From an uncultured Myxococcales bacterium (GTDB lineage Bacteria > Myxococcota_A > Polyangia > Nannocystales > Nannocystaceae), in the NCBI GenBank assembly GCA_902826865.1, contig CADEGN010000012.1:1-53742 (forward strand): DNA of 53,742 nucleotides. Reading direction: 5' to 3'. Shown in pieces: positions 44,401-52,668 of this stretch; the stretch's first letter is position 1, and each line of letters starts with the position of its first letter. A model generated the notes under the pieces. The model saw nothing but the letters and a program-made list of their open reading frames with translations. It searched no databases and had not been told where the DNA came from. A program made the position numbers and the translations under genes.

Positions 44401-44601
44401 GCCGCCGCCGCCAAAGGCTTGGTTGCCGCTGACGATCACGACGTCGGTGTCGGCATCGATGTTCGTCACCGGCGCGCGCATGGACGCGTAGCCCGGCTCG
44501 GCGCTGGCGGGGATGTGCCACGCGTTGCCCGGTGCAGCGGCGGCCGCCCGCGGCATCACAGCAGTAGTCATGAACAACAGGAACGACCAGGCGAGGCGCA
44601 C
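41458..44601 (-). CDS. Glycoside hydrolase family 31 (alpha-glycosidase), MYXO-CTERM anchored
   Basis: A 1047-aa exported enzyme. Signal peptide 1-23. The N-terminal beta domain lies at ~25-330 with an extra ~120-aa beta module before it. The GH31 barrel follows. SGFKIDDGEG near ~567 holds the catalytic nucleophile Asp. YPAAWAGDNEPNF holds the acid/base Asp, in the alpha-xylosidase/sulfoquinovosidase-like style rather than the WxDMNE type. The C-terminus GGCGCRSSR-hydrophobic-RLRRRISRR is a MYXO-CTERM-type sorting signal. The GTG start has GAGGA upstream. With the CBM20 dehydrogenase it probably acts on alpha-glucans, but alpha-xylosidase activity is not excluded. Confidence 0.85.
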   Translation of the reverse strand: MRLAWSFLLFMTTAVMPRAAAAAPGNAWHIPASAEPGYASMRAPVTNIDADTDVVIVSGNQAFGGGGNPGNQLQTGSAVIHRAVGTVEWVETQLSYASTAGNNVYYTATIADGSYGAGETVEYYLRIPYSDHDTTFVYGDDVASTVTVTESGAQQGAFTYAIRWPLTPEGEFVAHSFGELEARVYTASGHLELVGPDRGGDPAGLILVIQPLQAAFAGRWHQGAQVVGASDLADGLSFSQVIGTRLVDVALTEAEDGVIRVEVTDWDGSPPTATRLAAESPADEHVYGFGEKFNTLDQAGNTVHVLTADPPGDKGDLSYKVAPWFVSTRGYGVRLGGTAEAWFDMRDGEDDRWVARNELGALALDVVWGPDLLTVVERGTGLWGRPRLPPPWAFAPWMSSDHWRTGGEVRYVVERMVELGIPTSVFVFDSPWETAYNDFQWNMTQFAQGGTYEGATYDGFASVGDMMSFMRRHGMRVVVWLTPFINVASNNENVPGQNLGEASNYAEAAAAGHFVRASQGGPPLSVAWWKGTGSPVDFTSAAARAWFRDQLTALVEASDGIISGFKIDDGEGTYIPIGAYYSDGRTGHEMRNGYTVAYHETVDAVLGADGVLFSRSGFLGTGAYPAAWAGDNEPNFGAGNGLPSVLVAGLSAAVSGFAIWGHDVGGYQDVNFSTTPENLFMRWAQFGALSPIMQMHRQVGAGMQYPWSFGPDGLSNYRTYARLHTELFPYLYTQAATAATRGLPILRPLVLEFPDDPATWSLDDTYLFGDSLLVAPMLTNEQVERIVHLPAGTWVDWWTHEATDGPTDLDISDPDQSHVPMFVRAGAIIPRLAHVPQTLLTADEVDNDAITTVDDAWSVLLIPSGEPTSLVTYDDTRITLSPGADVIGIELDGPARPMLLELRAAAPLAVTLDGGVLDAVADPEALADTDQGWTVDGDAVWIKFAHAAGLQRVEVRYVTGGTSDSTGPNGADGAATGDATVTAATFTSAGDGSDGSAGSDSAASGSAGGCGCRSSRNQTGGTITVLGSVLFAFRLRRRISRRARPMP

Positions 44602-44786
44602 GGAATCCTCGGGCGCGAGGCTAGTCGGGGGCCACGCGCCGCTCCAGGGAATTCGTCACGCGTTGCGGCCCCGCAGTCGGCCCCACTGCTGAGCGCGAAC
44701 CTCGCCCGGCACGTCGTCTCGCCTAACTCACCCCAGAGCGACGCCGCAAGGCACGCGTTGGCCTAGGCGCGAACTCGGCGTGCCGA

Positions 44787-45209
44787 TCAGCGGTCGATGA
44801 GCACGCTCGCCGCGGCCTGCTGGAGTCGCGCGAGCGTGGCATCATCGAGATCGCGCTCGTCGTTCCAGGCGATTCCGACCACAGCGATGCACTCACCATC
44901 CGACGCGAGCACCGGCAAGGCCGCAGCCGCCTTCGCGGCGACGGCCTTGGCGCCGGGGCGCACGTCGCCGCTCTGGTCGTCGGCGAGGTTGCAGGTCGAC
45001 ACCGGCCGGCCGCGCTCCCAGGCGAGGCCGGCCATCCCGCGGCCCCGCGGAATCGTCCGCGTAACGTCGATGACTTTGGGCGGAATGTTCACCGCCGCGC
45101 AGAGCTCCAGCGCATCGGCGCGCCGGCGGTGGACGGTGCCAGCGACGCCGGCGTGCGCGCGCAGGAACTCGGACAACCAGGACTGTATGGTGGGATCCAC
45201 GTCGGACAT
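44787..45209 (-). CDS. GAF-domain small protein
   Basis: A 140-aa protein consisting of a single GAF-like sensor domain (PRGRGMAGLAWERGRPVSTCNL; ALPVLASDGECIAVVGIAW). No effector domain is attached. It may bind a small ligand, or resemble free-standing GAF regulators. It is divergent from eboD and separated by 106 bp, so the two may be co-regulated. The ligand is unknown. Confidence 0.65.
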   Translation of the reverse strand: MSDVDPTIQSWLSEFLRAHAGVAGTVHRRRADALELCAAVNIPPKVIDVTRTIPRGRGMAGLAWERGRPVSTCNLADDQSGDVRPGAKAVAAKAAAALPVLASDGECIAVVGIAWNDERDLDDATLARLQQAAASVLIDR

Positions 45210-45315
45210 AGGCAGCTCGGGCCAGGACCATAGCAGCGCCTCGGAGACCTGACGAGCGCACGTTTCCTCCGGAGCCGTTGCCGGCCCCCGCTGAGCTTCC
45301 TACTCTGTCGGTCGC

Positions 45316-46533
45316 GTGTCGCAACGACTCACCCCAGCCGAGCTGATCGCGGACGGAGCCGGGCCTCACGACCGTATTGAACAGCGATTTGCGGTGGCGT
45401 TCGACTACCCGGTGCTGTTCACGCGCGACTTGTTTGCGATCGACAATCACGTGCTCCCCTGGGCGATCGGCCGTCGCGAACCCAACCGTCGCCATCGCGT
45501 GTTGGTCGTGATCGACGACGGCGTCGCGGCCGGCCATCCCAATCTGCCGGCGCGGATCTCCGCGTTCGCCACCGCCCACGCGAGCGTGCTCGATCCATGC
45601 GGAGCTCCGATGATCGTCCCCGGTGGCGAGCGGGCAAAACACGATGGCGATCTGGTCGAGACCTTGCAGCGGCGGATGTTCGATGCCCATCTTGACCGCC
45701 AGGGCTTCGTCATCGCCATCGGTGGCGGGGCCGTCCTCGACGTGGTCGGATACGCCGCAGCGACCGTGCATCGCGGTGTTCGGCTGGTCCGGGTACCGAG
45801 CACGGTCCTGGCCCAGAACGACGCCGGCATCGGGGTGAAAAACGGCGTGAACGCCTTCGGCGTGAAGAACTTCCTCGGGACATTTGCACCCCCGTGGGCG
45901 GTGATCGATGACTTCGATCTGCTGCGTTCGCTCGCCGTCCGCGATCGCACGGCCGGGATCGCCGAAGCGGTTAAAGTTGCGGCCATCCGCGACCGCGAAT
46001 TCTTCACGTGGCTCACCGCCCACGTTTCCGCGCTTGCGACCGGCGATGACGCGGCGATCGAAGTCATGGTCCGTCGGTGCGCCGCGCTGCATCTGCGCCA
46101 CATCGCAACCAGCGGGGATCCATTCGAAACCGGGAGCGCACGCCCGCTCGACTTCGGCCACTGGGCGGCGCACAAGCTCGAGGCTTTGACGGGCGGCGAG
46201 CTCCGCCACGGCGAGGCGGTGGCGATCGGGATCGCGATCGACACCGGCTACTCGGTGGCGACCGGCCAGTTGCCGATGTCCGAGGGAGCACGGGTCGTAG
46301 CGCTGCTGCGTGGGCTTGGATTGCCGCTTTGGCACCCGACCCTCGGCGAGCGCGACGCCCACGGTCGTCTGCGTGTGCTCGATGGGCTCGCCGAATTCCG
46401 CGAGCACCTTGGCGGCGAGCTAACGGTAACGTTGCTCGGTGACATCGGCCGCGGCGTTGAGGTCCATGCGATCGAGGAAGCCGTCGTTGACGCCGTGGTG
46501 GCCGGTTTGGCCCCCGCCGGAGCGGGCGCATGA
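45316..46533 (+). CDS. eboD: EboD, sugar phosphate cyclase / 3-dehydroquinate synthase-like
   Basis: A 405-aa sugar phosphate cyclase. The NAD loop is AIGGGAVLDVVGYAAATVHRG. PSTVLAQNDAGIGVKNGVNAFGVKNFLGTFAPP has the Asn-Asp-x-Gly and Lys-Asn pattern of the EboD branch rather than the QVDSSVGGK of AroB. Metal ligands are kept (GIAEAVK, DFGHWAAHK, LRHGEAVAIG). The gene starts with GTG and its stop overlaps eboE (ATGA). EboD proteins are presumed to cyclise a sugar phosphate in the unknown ebo metabolite or export pathway. AroB activity is less likely. Confidence 0.85.
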   Translation: MSQRLTPAELIADGAGPHDRIEQRFAVAFDYPVLFTRDLFAIDNHVLPWAIGRREPNRRHRVLVVIDDGVAAGHPNLPARISAFATAHASVLDPCGAPMIVPGGERAKHDGDLVETLQRRMFDAHLDRQGFVIAIGGGAVLDVVGYAAATVHRGVRLVRVPSTVLAQNDAGIGVKNGVNAFGVKNFLGTFAPPWAVIDDFDLLRSLAVRDRTAGIAEAVKVAAIRDREFFTWLTAHVSALATGDDAAIEVMVRRCAALHLRHIATSGDPFETGSARPLDFGHWAAHKLEALTGGELRHGEAVAIGIAIDTGYSVATGQLPMSEGARVVALLRGLGLPLWHPTLGERDAHGRLRVLDGLAEFREHLGGELTVTLLGDIGRGVEVHAIEEAVVDAVVAGLAPAGAGA

Positions 46534-47720
46534 TCCTCGGCGATGACGTCCAGCTCGGCTACTGCACCAACATCCACGCGGCCGAGACTGCCGATGATCT
46601 GTGCGCATTGATCGGCGGGGTCGTCGGCGCAGTCAAGGCGATCGCGGCGCCGGAGCAGGCGTTTGGCGTCGGCCTACGTGTGTCAGCGCGCGCCGCCGCC
46701 GAACTCGAGGCGCCGGAGGCGTTCGAGCGGCTGCGGTCGGCCATGGCCGCCGCCGACATCTACGCGTTCACCATCAACGGGTTCGTCCATGGTGACTTCC
46801 ACGGCACGCCCATCAAGGCCGACGTCTACCGACCCGACTGGCGCGCGCACGCCCGCGTTGCCTACACCTTGGCCTTGGTCTCGCTGTTGGCCAAACTGGC
46901 CCCTTCGGTTCCGGGCCTGCGACCGTCGATCAGCACCGCGCCGCTCGGCTTCGCCACGGATGTCAGCGCCAGCGACCTACCGCAGGTGCGCGCGCACCTG
47001 ATCGACGTCGCCTGCGAGTTGTGGCGTGTCGCTGAACGCGGTGGTCCGACGTTGGTGCTCGCCCTCGAGCCCGAGCCGTGCTGCACCCTCGAGACCGTCG
47101 CACAGACGGTGGCGTTTTTCGCGGAGCATCTGCACGGGCGCGAGGCTGTGGCCGCGTTCGCGCGCGCCACCGGCGTCGATCGCCAACGGGCGGAGCTGGC
47201 ACTGCGCACCCACCTCGGCGTGTGCCTCGATGCCTGCCACGCCGCGGTCGAGTTCGAGGACCCATGCGAAGCGATCGACGCCCTGCTCGACGCGGGCATC
47301 GCCATCGCCAAGATCCAGGTCAGCGCCGGGCTCGAGCTCGTACCCAACGACGACGCCCTCGCAGCGCTGGCGCGATTCGCCGATCCGATCTATCTCCACC
47401 AGGTCGTGCGCGCCACGCCGAGCGGGCTTGTCCGTCATGTCGACCTCGCAGACGCGTTCGCCGCCCCGAGGGCGAGGGAGCTCGCCGAGCGTTGGCGCGT
47501 GCACTTCCACGTGCCGGTGTACTGCGCCGCCCTGGCGCCCCTTCACACCACGCAGGCGTTCACCGCAGCGCTGCTCACCCATGCACGACGACGCGGCGCG
47601 TGCCAGCAGTTCGAGGTCGAGACCTACACCTGGGACGTGCTGCCGCCCGAACACCGAATGGGCCGGGTCGAGCAGGCTATTGCGCGCGAGTTGGCGTGGA
47701 CGCGAGCGCAACTGCGATGA
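46530..47720 (+). CDS. eboE: EboE, metabolite traffic protein (TIM-barrel isomerase-like)
   Basis: A 396-aa protein that begins LGYCTNIHAAE, the family's hallmark, and holds FTINGFVHGDFHG with a metal-binding-type His. VLALEPEPCCTLET and VCLDACHAAVEFED provide the Glu and His-type ligands of a sugar-phosphate isomerase/xylose-isomerase-like TIM barrel. ATGA overlaps couple it to eboD and eboC. In ebo clusters it is nearly always next to eboD. Substrate unknown. Confidence 0.85.
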   Translation: MILGDDVQLGYCTNIHAAETADDLCALIGGVVGAVKAIAAPEQAFGVGLRVSARAAAELEAPEAFERLRSAMAAADIYAFTINGFVHGDFHGTPIKADVYRPDWRAHARVAYTLALVSLLAKLAPSVPGLRPSISTAPLGFATDVSASDLPQVRAHLIDVACELWRVAERGGPTLVLALEPEPCCTLETVAQTVAFFAEHLHGREAVAAFARATGVDRQRAELALRTHLGVCLDACHAAVEFEDPCEAIDALLDAGIAIAKIQVSAGLELVPNDDALAALARFADPIYLHQVVRATPSGLVRHVDLADAFAAPRARELAERWRVHFHVPVYCAALAPLHTTQAFTAALLTHARRRGACQQFEVETYTWDVLPPEHRMGRVEQAIARELAWTRAQLR

Positions 47721-48583
47721 CCCCCGCGATCTTGCTGCGCATGGGCCGGGTGTCGAACCTGCCAACGGTGTGGACCAACGTGATGGCCGCGATGGTCCTC
47801 GCCGGCGCGCGACCGTCGATCAGTGTGATCGCCGCGATGGCATTGGCGGCTTCGCTTCTATACGTCGCCGGGATGGTGCTCAACGACGTCTACGACGTCG
47901 AGACGGACCGGCGCGAGCGGCCAGAGCGGCCGATCCCCGCCAATCTCGTGGGTCGTAGTGAGGCGGCGCGGTACGGCTACGGTCTACTGATCGCCGGAGT
48001 CGCCGTCGCGGCGGCCACGGGCTGGGTATCCGGTGGCGGCAACCCGTGGCCGGGGATCGGCGCGGCGGTCACGGCGATCCTGATCGTGATCTACGACCTG
48101 CGCCACAAAGGCAATCCGCTGGCGCCCCTGATCATGGGCCTGTGCCGCGTCGGGGTGTACGCCATGGCAGGCGCGTTCGCAGCCCCGCGCATCGACGCCA
48201 ACCTGTGGGCTGCAGCAGGGATCCTGTGTGGCTATGTGCTCGGGTTGACATATGTCGCGCGGTTCGAGAACTCGGGCACCGTCGGCCGTGCGTGGCCGCG
48301 GATCCTCCTCGCCTTGCCCCTGGTGTGGGGCGCCCTGCACCTTCGCACGCCCATGGCCGCGGCTGTCGCTGGGGCAAGCGCAGTGTGGCTGGCCCGCTCG
48401 CTTGATCTGGTGCGCCGTGGCGGACCCATCCATACCCGACAGGCGGTGGTCTCGCTCATCGCCGGTATCGCCCTGGTGGACGCCGGCTTCCTCGCCGCAC
48501 TCCACCGAGCCGACCTCGCGCTGGCGGCCCTGGCCGCGTTCGGGCTAACGCTCGGACTTCAGCGCTACGTCGCTGGCACCTGA
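47717..48583 (+). CDS. eboC: EboC, UbiA-like prenyltransferase
   Basis: A 288-aa integral membrane protein with about eight hydrophobic helices. The first Asp-rich motif is NDVYDVETDRRERPERPIP, the classical UbiA prenyl-diphosphate site. A second D-L-R-H-K-G-N-P-L motif lies near ~125. It should transfer an isoprenoid chain to an acceptor, or act in membrane anchoring. Coupled to eboE by an ATGA overlap and ends 20 bp from the convergent eboF. Confidence 0.84.
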   Translation: MTPAILLRMGRVSNLPTVWTNVMAAMVLAGARPSISVIAAMALAASLLYVAGMVLNDVYDVETDRRERPERPIPANLVGRSEAARYGYGLLIAGVAVAAATGWVSGGGNPWPGIGAAVTAILIVIYDLRHKGNPLAPLIMGLCRVGVYAMAGAFAAPRIDANLWAAAGILCGYVLGLTYVARFENSGTVGRAWPRILLALPLVWGALHLRTPMAAAVAGASAVWLARSLDLVRRGGPIHTRQAVVSLIAGIALVDAGFLAALHRADLALAALAAFGLTLGLQRYVAGT

Positions 48584-48603
48584 CGCGACACTTCGACGCG
48601 CGC

Positions 48604-49980
48604 TCACTCGAAAACGTGGTCAAGCACGATCCGGCGCACATCCGTCGCCGAAATCGACCCACGTCCGAGCAGCTGCGGGGCGTTGCTGAGAATCACCGGC
48701 CCGTGCTCCGGCCGATCGGTCGGTCGGCCGTGGCTACCGCGCACCAAACCGCCATCGAGCGGGATCACGTCCATCAGCGTACGCAGGTTGAGCACCTTCG
48801 ACCGTAGCAACCTGCCCGCGATCACCAGCTTCGGCAGGGCGATCGTTGGATCGACGAACAGCTCGCACGGATCGTATCCCGGCTTGCTGTGGATATCGAC
48901 GGTGCGTGCGTAGTCGGGAGCACGACCATCGTCGGTCCACCAGTAGTAGGTGAACCATCGATCTGCCGCACTCACACAGACGAGCTCCCCCGCGCGCGGA
49001 TGATCGAGGCCGAACTCGCGTTTTCCCGCAACGTCGAGCACGCGTTCGATGCCATCGACGCCCGCGAGCAGATCGGCAACTTCGCGCACCCGCCCACGAT
49101 CGCGAACGTACACGTGGGCGACCTGATGATCAGCGATCGCGAACGCCGCGCTGCCCCCGGGATCGAAATGCTCCTCGCCGAGCTCCTCTCGCAGCGCGAT
49201 CAGGCCTGCGCGTCGCAGGACGCGATTGATGTCGACCGGCGCGCGCACCGGTGTGATGCCGTACTCCGACAACACGACGATACGCGCGCTGTCCCGGTCG
49301 GCCATCTCGATCAGGGCGCCGCAGACCTCGTCGATCTCGGCCACTGCCTTGGCGACACGGGGGTCGTCGGGACCAAACCGCTGGAGGTCGTAGTCGAGGT
49401 GCGGCAGATAAACCAGGCTGAGCGTCGGAGTTCTTGTCCGCCAGATGTGCTCGGCGCAGCGACCGATCCACCGCGAGGACGGAATCCCCGCCCGCGGCCC
49501 CCAGAAGTCAAACAGCGGGAATACCCCGAGGGCCGCCGTCAGCTCGCCCCGCAGATCACCTGGCTGCGTGTAGATATCGGGGAATTTTCGGCCGTCGGCA
49601 CGATAGATCGGGCGCGGAGTCACGGCCCAATCCACGTTTGCGTGCATGTTGTACCACCAGAACAACTTGGCGACGGTGAACCGCCCGTCGCGCGCACGCG
49701 CCTCGTCCCAGAGCTTGTCGCCTTCGACGAGGTGATTGCTCTGCCGCCACAGCCAAACCTGGGCGAGGTCCCGGAAGTACCAGCCATTGCCGACAATGCC
49801 GTGCTCGCGCGGCAATCGACCCGTCAGCATGCTGGCCTGAACCGAGCACGTGACCGCGGGCGTGATCGTCGCGAGCGGACGCGACTCCCCGCGCAGCCCC
49901 AGCTCGCGCAGACGCGGCGCGTGCTCGCCGAGCAGCGCGGGCGTCAAGCCGACAACGTTGATCACAAGCGTGCGGTGCAC
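48604..49980 (-). CDS. eboF: EboF, nucleotide pyrophosphatase/phosphodiesterase family
   Basis: A 458-aa member of the alkaline-phosphatase superfamily. The nucleophile Thr lies in PAVTCSVQASMLTGRLPREHGI (Thr44 region). Metal-site segments are VINVVGL, VYLPHLDYDLQRFG, VVLSEYGI and DRWFTYYWW. It would hydrolyse phosphodiester or pyrophosphate bonds. No signal peptide is visible, so it should be cytosolic. The start is GTG at 49980, 4 bp after the eboB stop. Confidence 0.83.
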   Translation of the reverse strand: MHRTLVINVVGLTPALLGEHAPRLRELGLRGESRPLATITPAVTCSVQASMLTGRLPREHGIVGNGWYFRDLAQVWLWRQSNHLVEGDKLWDEARARDGRFTVAKLFWWYNMHANVDWAVTPRPIYRADGRKFPDIYTQPGDLRGELTAALGVFPLFDFWGPRAGIPSSRWIGRCAEHIWRTRTPTLSLVYLPHLDYDLQRFGPDDPRVAKAVAEIDEVCGALIEMADRDSARIVVLSEYGITPVRAPVDINRVLRRAGLIALREELGEEHFDPGGSAAFAIADHQVAHVYVRDRGRVREVADLLAGVDGIERVLDVAGKREFGLDHPRAGELVCVSAADRWFTYYWWTDDGRAPDYARTVDIHSKPGYDPCELFVDPTIALPKLVIAGRLLRSKVLNLRTLMDVIPLDGGLVRGSHGRPTDRPEHGPVILSNAPQLLGRGSISATDVRRIVLDHVFE

Positions 49981-49984
49981 CGCT

Positions 49985-50869
49985 TCAGTCCTCGATCACC
50001 GGCGCCTGGCCGCGCAATACCGAGTTGCCTTCCCACAGCTCGCGCTGATCGACGACCGCACGCGTGGCCACCGTGGCGAGATCGAGCCGACCGCTCTGCG
50101 CAAAAAACTCAACCGGGTTGTTCCAGCAGACCTGCACGATCGCGTCCTCGGAGATTCCGGCCGCCGCCATCGCGGCCGCGGTCTTTGGCACCTTGAGTGG
50201 ATCCGAAACGCCCCAATCAGCGGCGCTGTTGACCAGGATCCGCGCCGTTCCGTACTTCTGGACCAGCGCGACCATGCGCCCTTCGTCCATCTTGGTGTTG
50301 GGATAGATCGAGTGCCCAGCCCACGCGCCGGCCTCGAGCACGTGCGGCAAGGTCTCCTCGTTGTTGTGATCGATGAGCGCCAGCTCCATCGGAAAGTTAT
50401 GACGACGGAGCAATTCGAGGGTGTACAGGGTGCCGCGCTTCTTGTCGCGATGGGGCGTGTGCACGAGGATCGGCAGCTCGTGTGCGCGGGCGAGCTCGAG
50501 CTGGGCGACGAAAACCCGCGTCTCCGCCTCGGTCTGGTCATCAAAGCCGATCTCGCCCACCGCCACGACGCCGGGCTTCTCGAGGTGCAGGGGCAGCAAT
50601 GCCAACACGCCCTCGGCCAAGGCGGGGTTGTTGGCTTCCTTGGGGTTGAGCCCGATTGTCGACAGGTGGCGGATGCCGAACTGCTGGGCACGGAAGCGTT
50701 CCCAGCCGAGCAGCGAGCCAAAGTAGTCCTCGAAGCTCCCCACGTGGGTCCGCGGCTGCCCGAGCCAAAACGCCGGCTCGACGATGGCGGCGATCCCGGC
50801 GGCGGCCATGGCCTGATAGTCGTCGGTCGTCCGCGACGTCATATGGATGTGGGGATCGAACAGTTTCAC
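49985..50869 (-). CDS. eboB: EboB, TatD-like hydrolase
   Basis: A 294-aa amidohydrolase-type TIM barrel. Metal ligands: DPHIHM near the N-terminus, VGEIGFDD (Glu), HTPHRDK and LIDHNNEET (His), and NSAADWGVSDP (Asp). The GTG at 50869 overlaps the eboA stop (GTGA). The family has TatD-like fold but distinct ebo sequence; its substrate is unknown. Confidence 0.86.
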   Translation of the reverse strand: MKLFDPHIHMTSRTTDDYQAMAAAGIAAIVEPAFWLGQPRTHVGSFEDYFGSLLGWERFRAQQFGIRHLSTIGLNPKEANNPALAEGVLALLPLHLEKPGVVAVGEIGFDDQTEAETRVFVAQLELARAHELPILVHTPHRDKKRGTLYTLELLRRHNFPMELALIDHNNEETLPHVLEAGAWAGHSIYPNTKMDEGRMVALVQKYGTARILVNSAADWGVSDPLKVPKTAAAMAAAGISEDAIVQVCWNNPVEFFAQSGRLDLATVATRAVVDQRELWEGNSVLRGQAPVIED

Positions 50870-51507
50870 GGTCGCTTCTCCATCAGCGCAAGGGTCCACG
50901 CCACGTCGCCCGGCACCACGCGGCCGGCGGCACGACGCTCCGCGGCATAGTCCTCGAGCATTCGCGCGAGCTCGGCGTCGACCCGCGGCGCCAGTCCGCG
51001 GATCTGGGCCACGGAGACGTCGAGGAAAATTGCCTTGAGTACGAGCTGACGCAGGGCGTCGTCTGGGAGCCAGCGCGCCGGGTAATCGCTGGCGCAGGCC
51101 AGCGCCTCGAAGACCGGCACCACGTTGGTCCGCGTGGCCTCCCGCGCGAGATCGACGAACCGCGCGGGTTCGGGCAGGTGCGGGAGCAACCGGAGCATGC
51201 TGACCTGCTCGCCCAGCTCACCGCCGTGAAACAGTCGCAGGGCCAAGCCGGCGTGTTCATCGGTGGGCCGACGCGCGAATGCCTCGAGCAGGATGACCCA
51301 GCGGGCGACATCGGTGGCCGTCAATCCCGGTGGGGCACTGGCGACGATCGCCTCGCCGAACTTGCGCGCCGCCTGGGCGAAGGTCGTACGGACGCCGATC
51401 TCGCTTTCGAAGCCCGTGCCGTCCAGCGCGGCGCGCAACCACGCGACCGCCGGCGCGTTCGTCTCCGCAAGCTGTGTCAACAGCGTCGACATGCCGGTGA
51501 TCGGCAT
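50866..51507 (-). CDS. eboA: EboA family metabolite traffic protein
   Basis: A 213-aa helical protein (MSTLLTQLAETNAPAVAWLR; FSEI-like repeats; PTDEHAGLALRLFHGGELGEQVSMLRLLPHL; ACASDYPARWLPDDALRQLVLKAIFLDV). The latter block matches the EboA family signature as I know it. No enzyme motif is seen. ATG at 51507 or 51492. It is the first gene of the eboA-B-F half-operon. Confidence 0.82.
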   Translation of the reverse strand: MPITGMSTLLTQLAETNAPAVAWLRAALDGTGFESEIGVRTTFAQAARKFGEAIVASAPPGLTATDVARWVILLEAFARRPTDEHAGLALRLFHGGELGEQVSMLRLLPHLPEPARFVDLAREATRTNVVPVFEALACASDYPARWLPDDALRQLVLKAIFLDVSVAQIRGLAPRVDAELARMLEDYAAERRAAGRVVPGDVAWTLALMEKRP

Positions 51508-51658
51508 ACCACCGCGGCTGGCCAAGGGACAACCATAGCGAGCCAACCTGCGCCACGGCAGGCGTCTACGGGCAACCGCGGGCAACCCGCGCGAGTTCGC
51601 CGAGGTCGACGACCGGACCGCAGTGGCTGCGCGGTGCTGAGTCGTCCGCTCGTGCGTG

Positions 51659-52668
51659 TCACCCCCTTGGATCGCACGTCGCGTTCTGCAGGGCCCACCC
51701 GGTCATATCCGAGTAGGTGTACGCGTCATCCAGGCCGGTCATGACGTCGACTTGCTGTGTCTCGGGATCGATGCGAAAGGCCTGCTCGCTACAGATGGAC
51801 CACACGTTGCCCGCGAGGTCGATGCTGACACCCTTGCACATGCCAACCGGGGTCTGGCCGTAGGGGATCATCCCCCCGAGCGCCATCGTGTCCACGTCTA
51901 TCCACGCCACCCCGTCGTTGAGGCCGTCGTGGACCCACATGCGCCCGAACGCGTCTTCTTGGATCCCCGATTGGCCGGCGTCGAAGCCCACGGGTGCGAC
52001 GTCGAATGTCTCGGTAATGGGATCGAAACGCATCGCGGTTCCGGTATTTGAGCTGTTGTTCGTGATCCACGGCCGCCCGTAGTGATCCACCGTCATCCCG
52101 TACGCATAGTGTGGCAGCGTCCACACCTGCGTCTCCAGAGTGACAGCATCAACACGCCCCAACTTGGTGCCAAATTCCTGGATCCAGAAATTGCCGTCGG
52201 GGTCGACCGCACCACCGTAGCCTCCGAAGCTCGTGCAGGGCACTCCCGTGACGTCAACCGTCTCGAGCACCACACCCGTATCGCCGTCGAGAAGATGCGC
52301 CTGAACGTTCTGATGAACACCCGTTCTGCACCCTGACGTCCACAGACGCTCGTCTTCGTAGGTGCAATCGACCGGGTTGAGCGCGCCAGGCACCCACGCG
52401 ATCGGGCGCTGAGTTGTGTGGTCAAAATCCGTGTACCAGGCGACGCAGTCATCCTGCCCCCACGCGAGCACGTCGGCGGGGCCGGTCGAGGTCTGCAGTC
52501 CGGGAACGCCGTTCGTGTTTTCGTCGCACAAGTCCGACGTCGCCCACACCGCGATCACGCCCCCGTTGCGGTTGTTGAGCGCGGCCTTGCGCCCTGACAG
52601 CGCCACCGAGGTTCGCGAAGGGCTACCGTTTGCGTCTGCACGACTGAGATAGCGCCCTTGAGCTTGGC
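51659..52668 (-). pseudogene. 5'-truncated beta-propeller (virginiamycin-B-lyase/NHL-like) gene
   Basis: An open ~335-codon frame with propeller blades (GGYGGAVDPDGNFWIQEFGTKL; YGMTVDHYGRPWITNN; GIQEDAFGRMWVHDG; GVSIDLAGNVWSI). The surviving start GRYLSRADANGSPSRTSVAL looks like the interior of a myxobacterial secreted protein; no signal peptide is present. The frame runs directly into the first CRISPR repeat at 52669, where a TTG inside the repeat would be the only start. So the 5' part was probably lost when the array or a rearrangement arrived. A functional shorter protein is possible but unlikely. Confidence 0.7.

Noticed and set aside
44893..46407. 504-codon open frame on minus across eboD
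   Set aside because: Shadow of eboD, whose active-site residues are intact on plus.
45316..46533. Calling this gene aroB (shikimate pathway 3-dehydroquinate synthase)
   Set aside because: The QNDAGIGVKNGVN segment and the neighbours eboE and eboC fit EboD. AroB has VDSSVGGKTGVN-like sequence.
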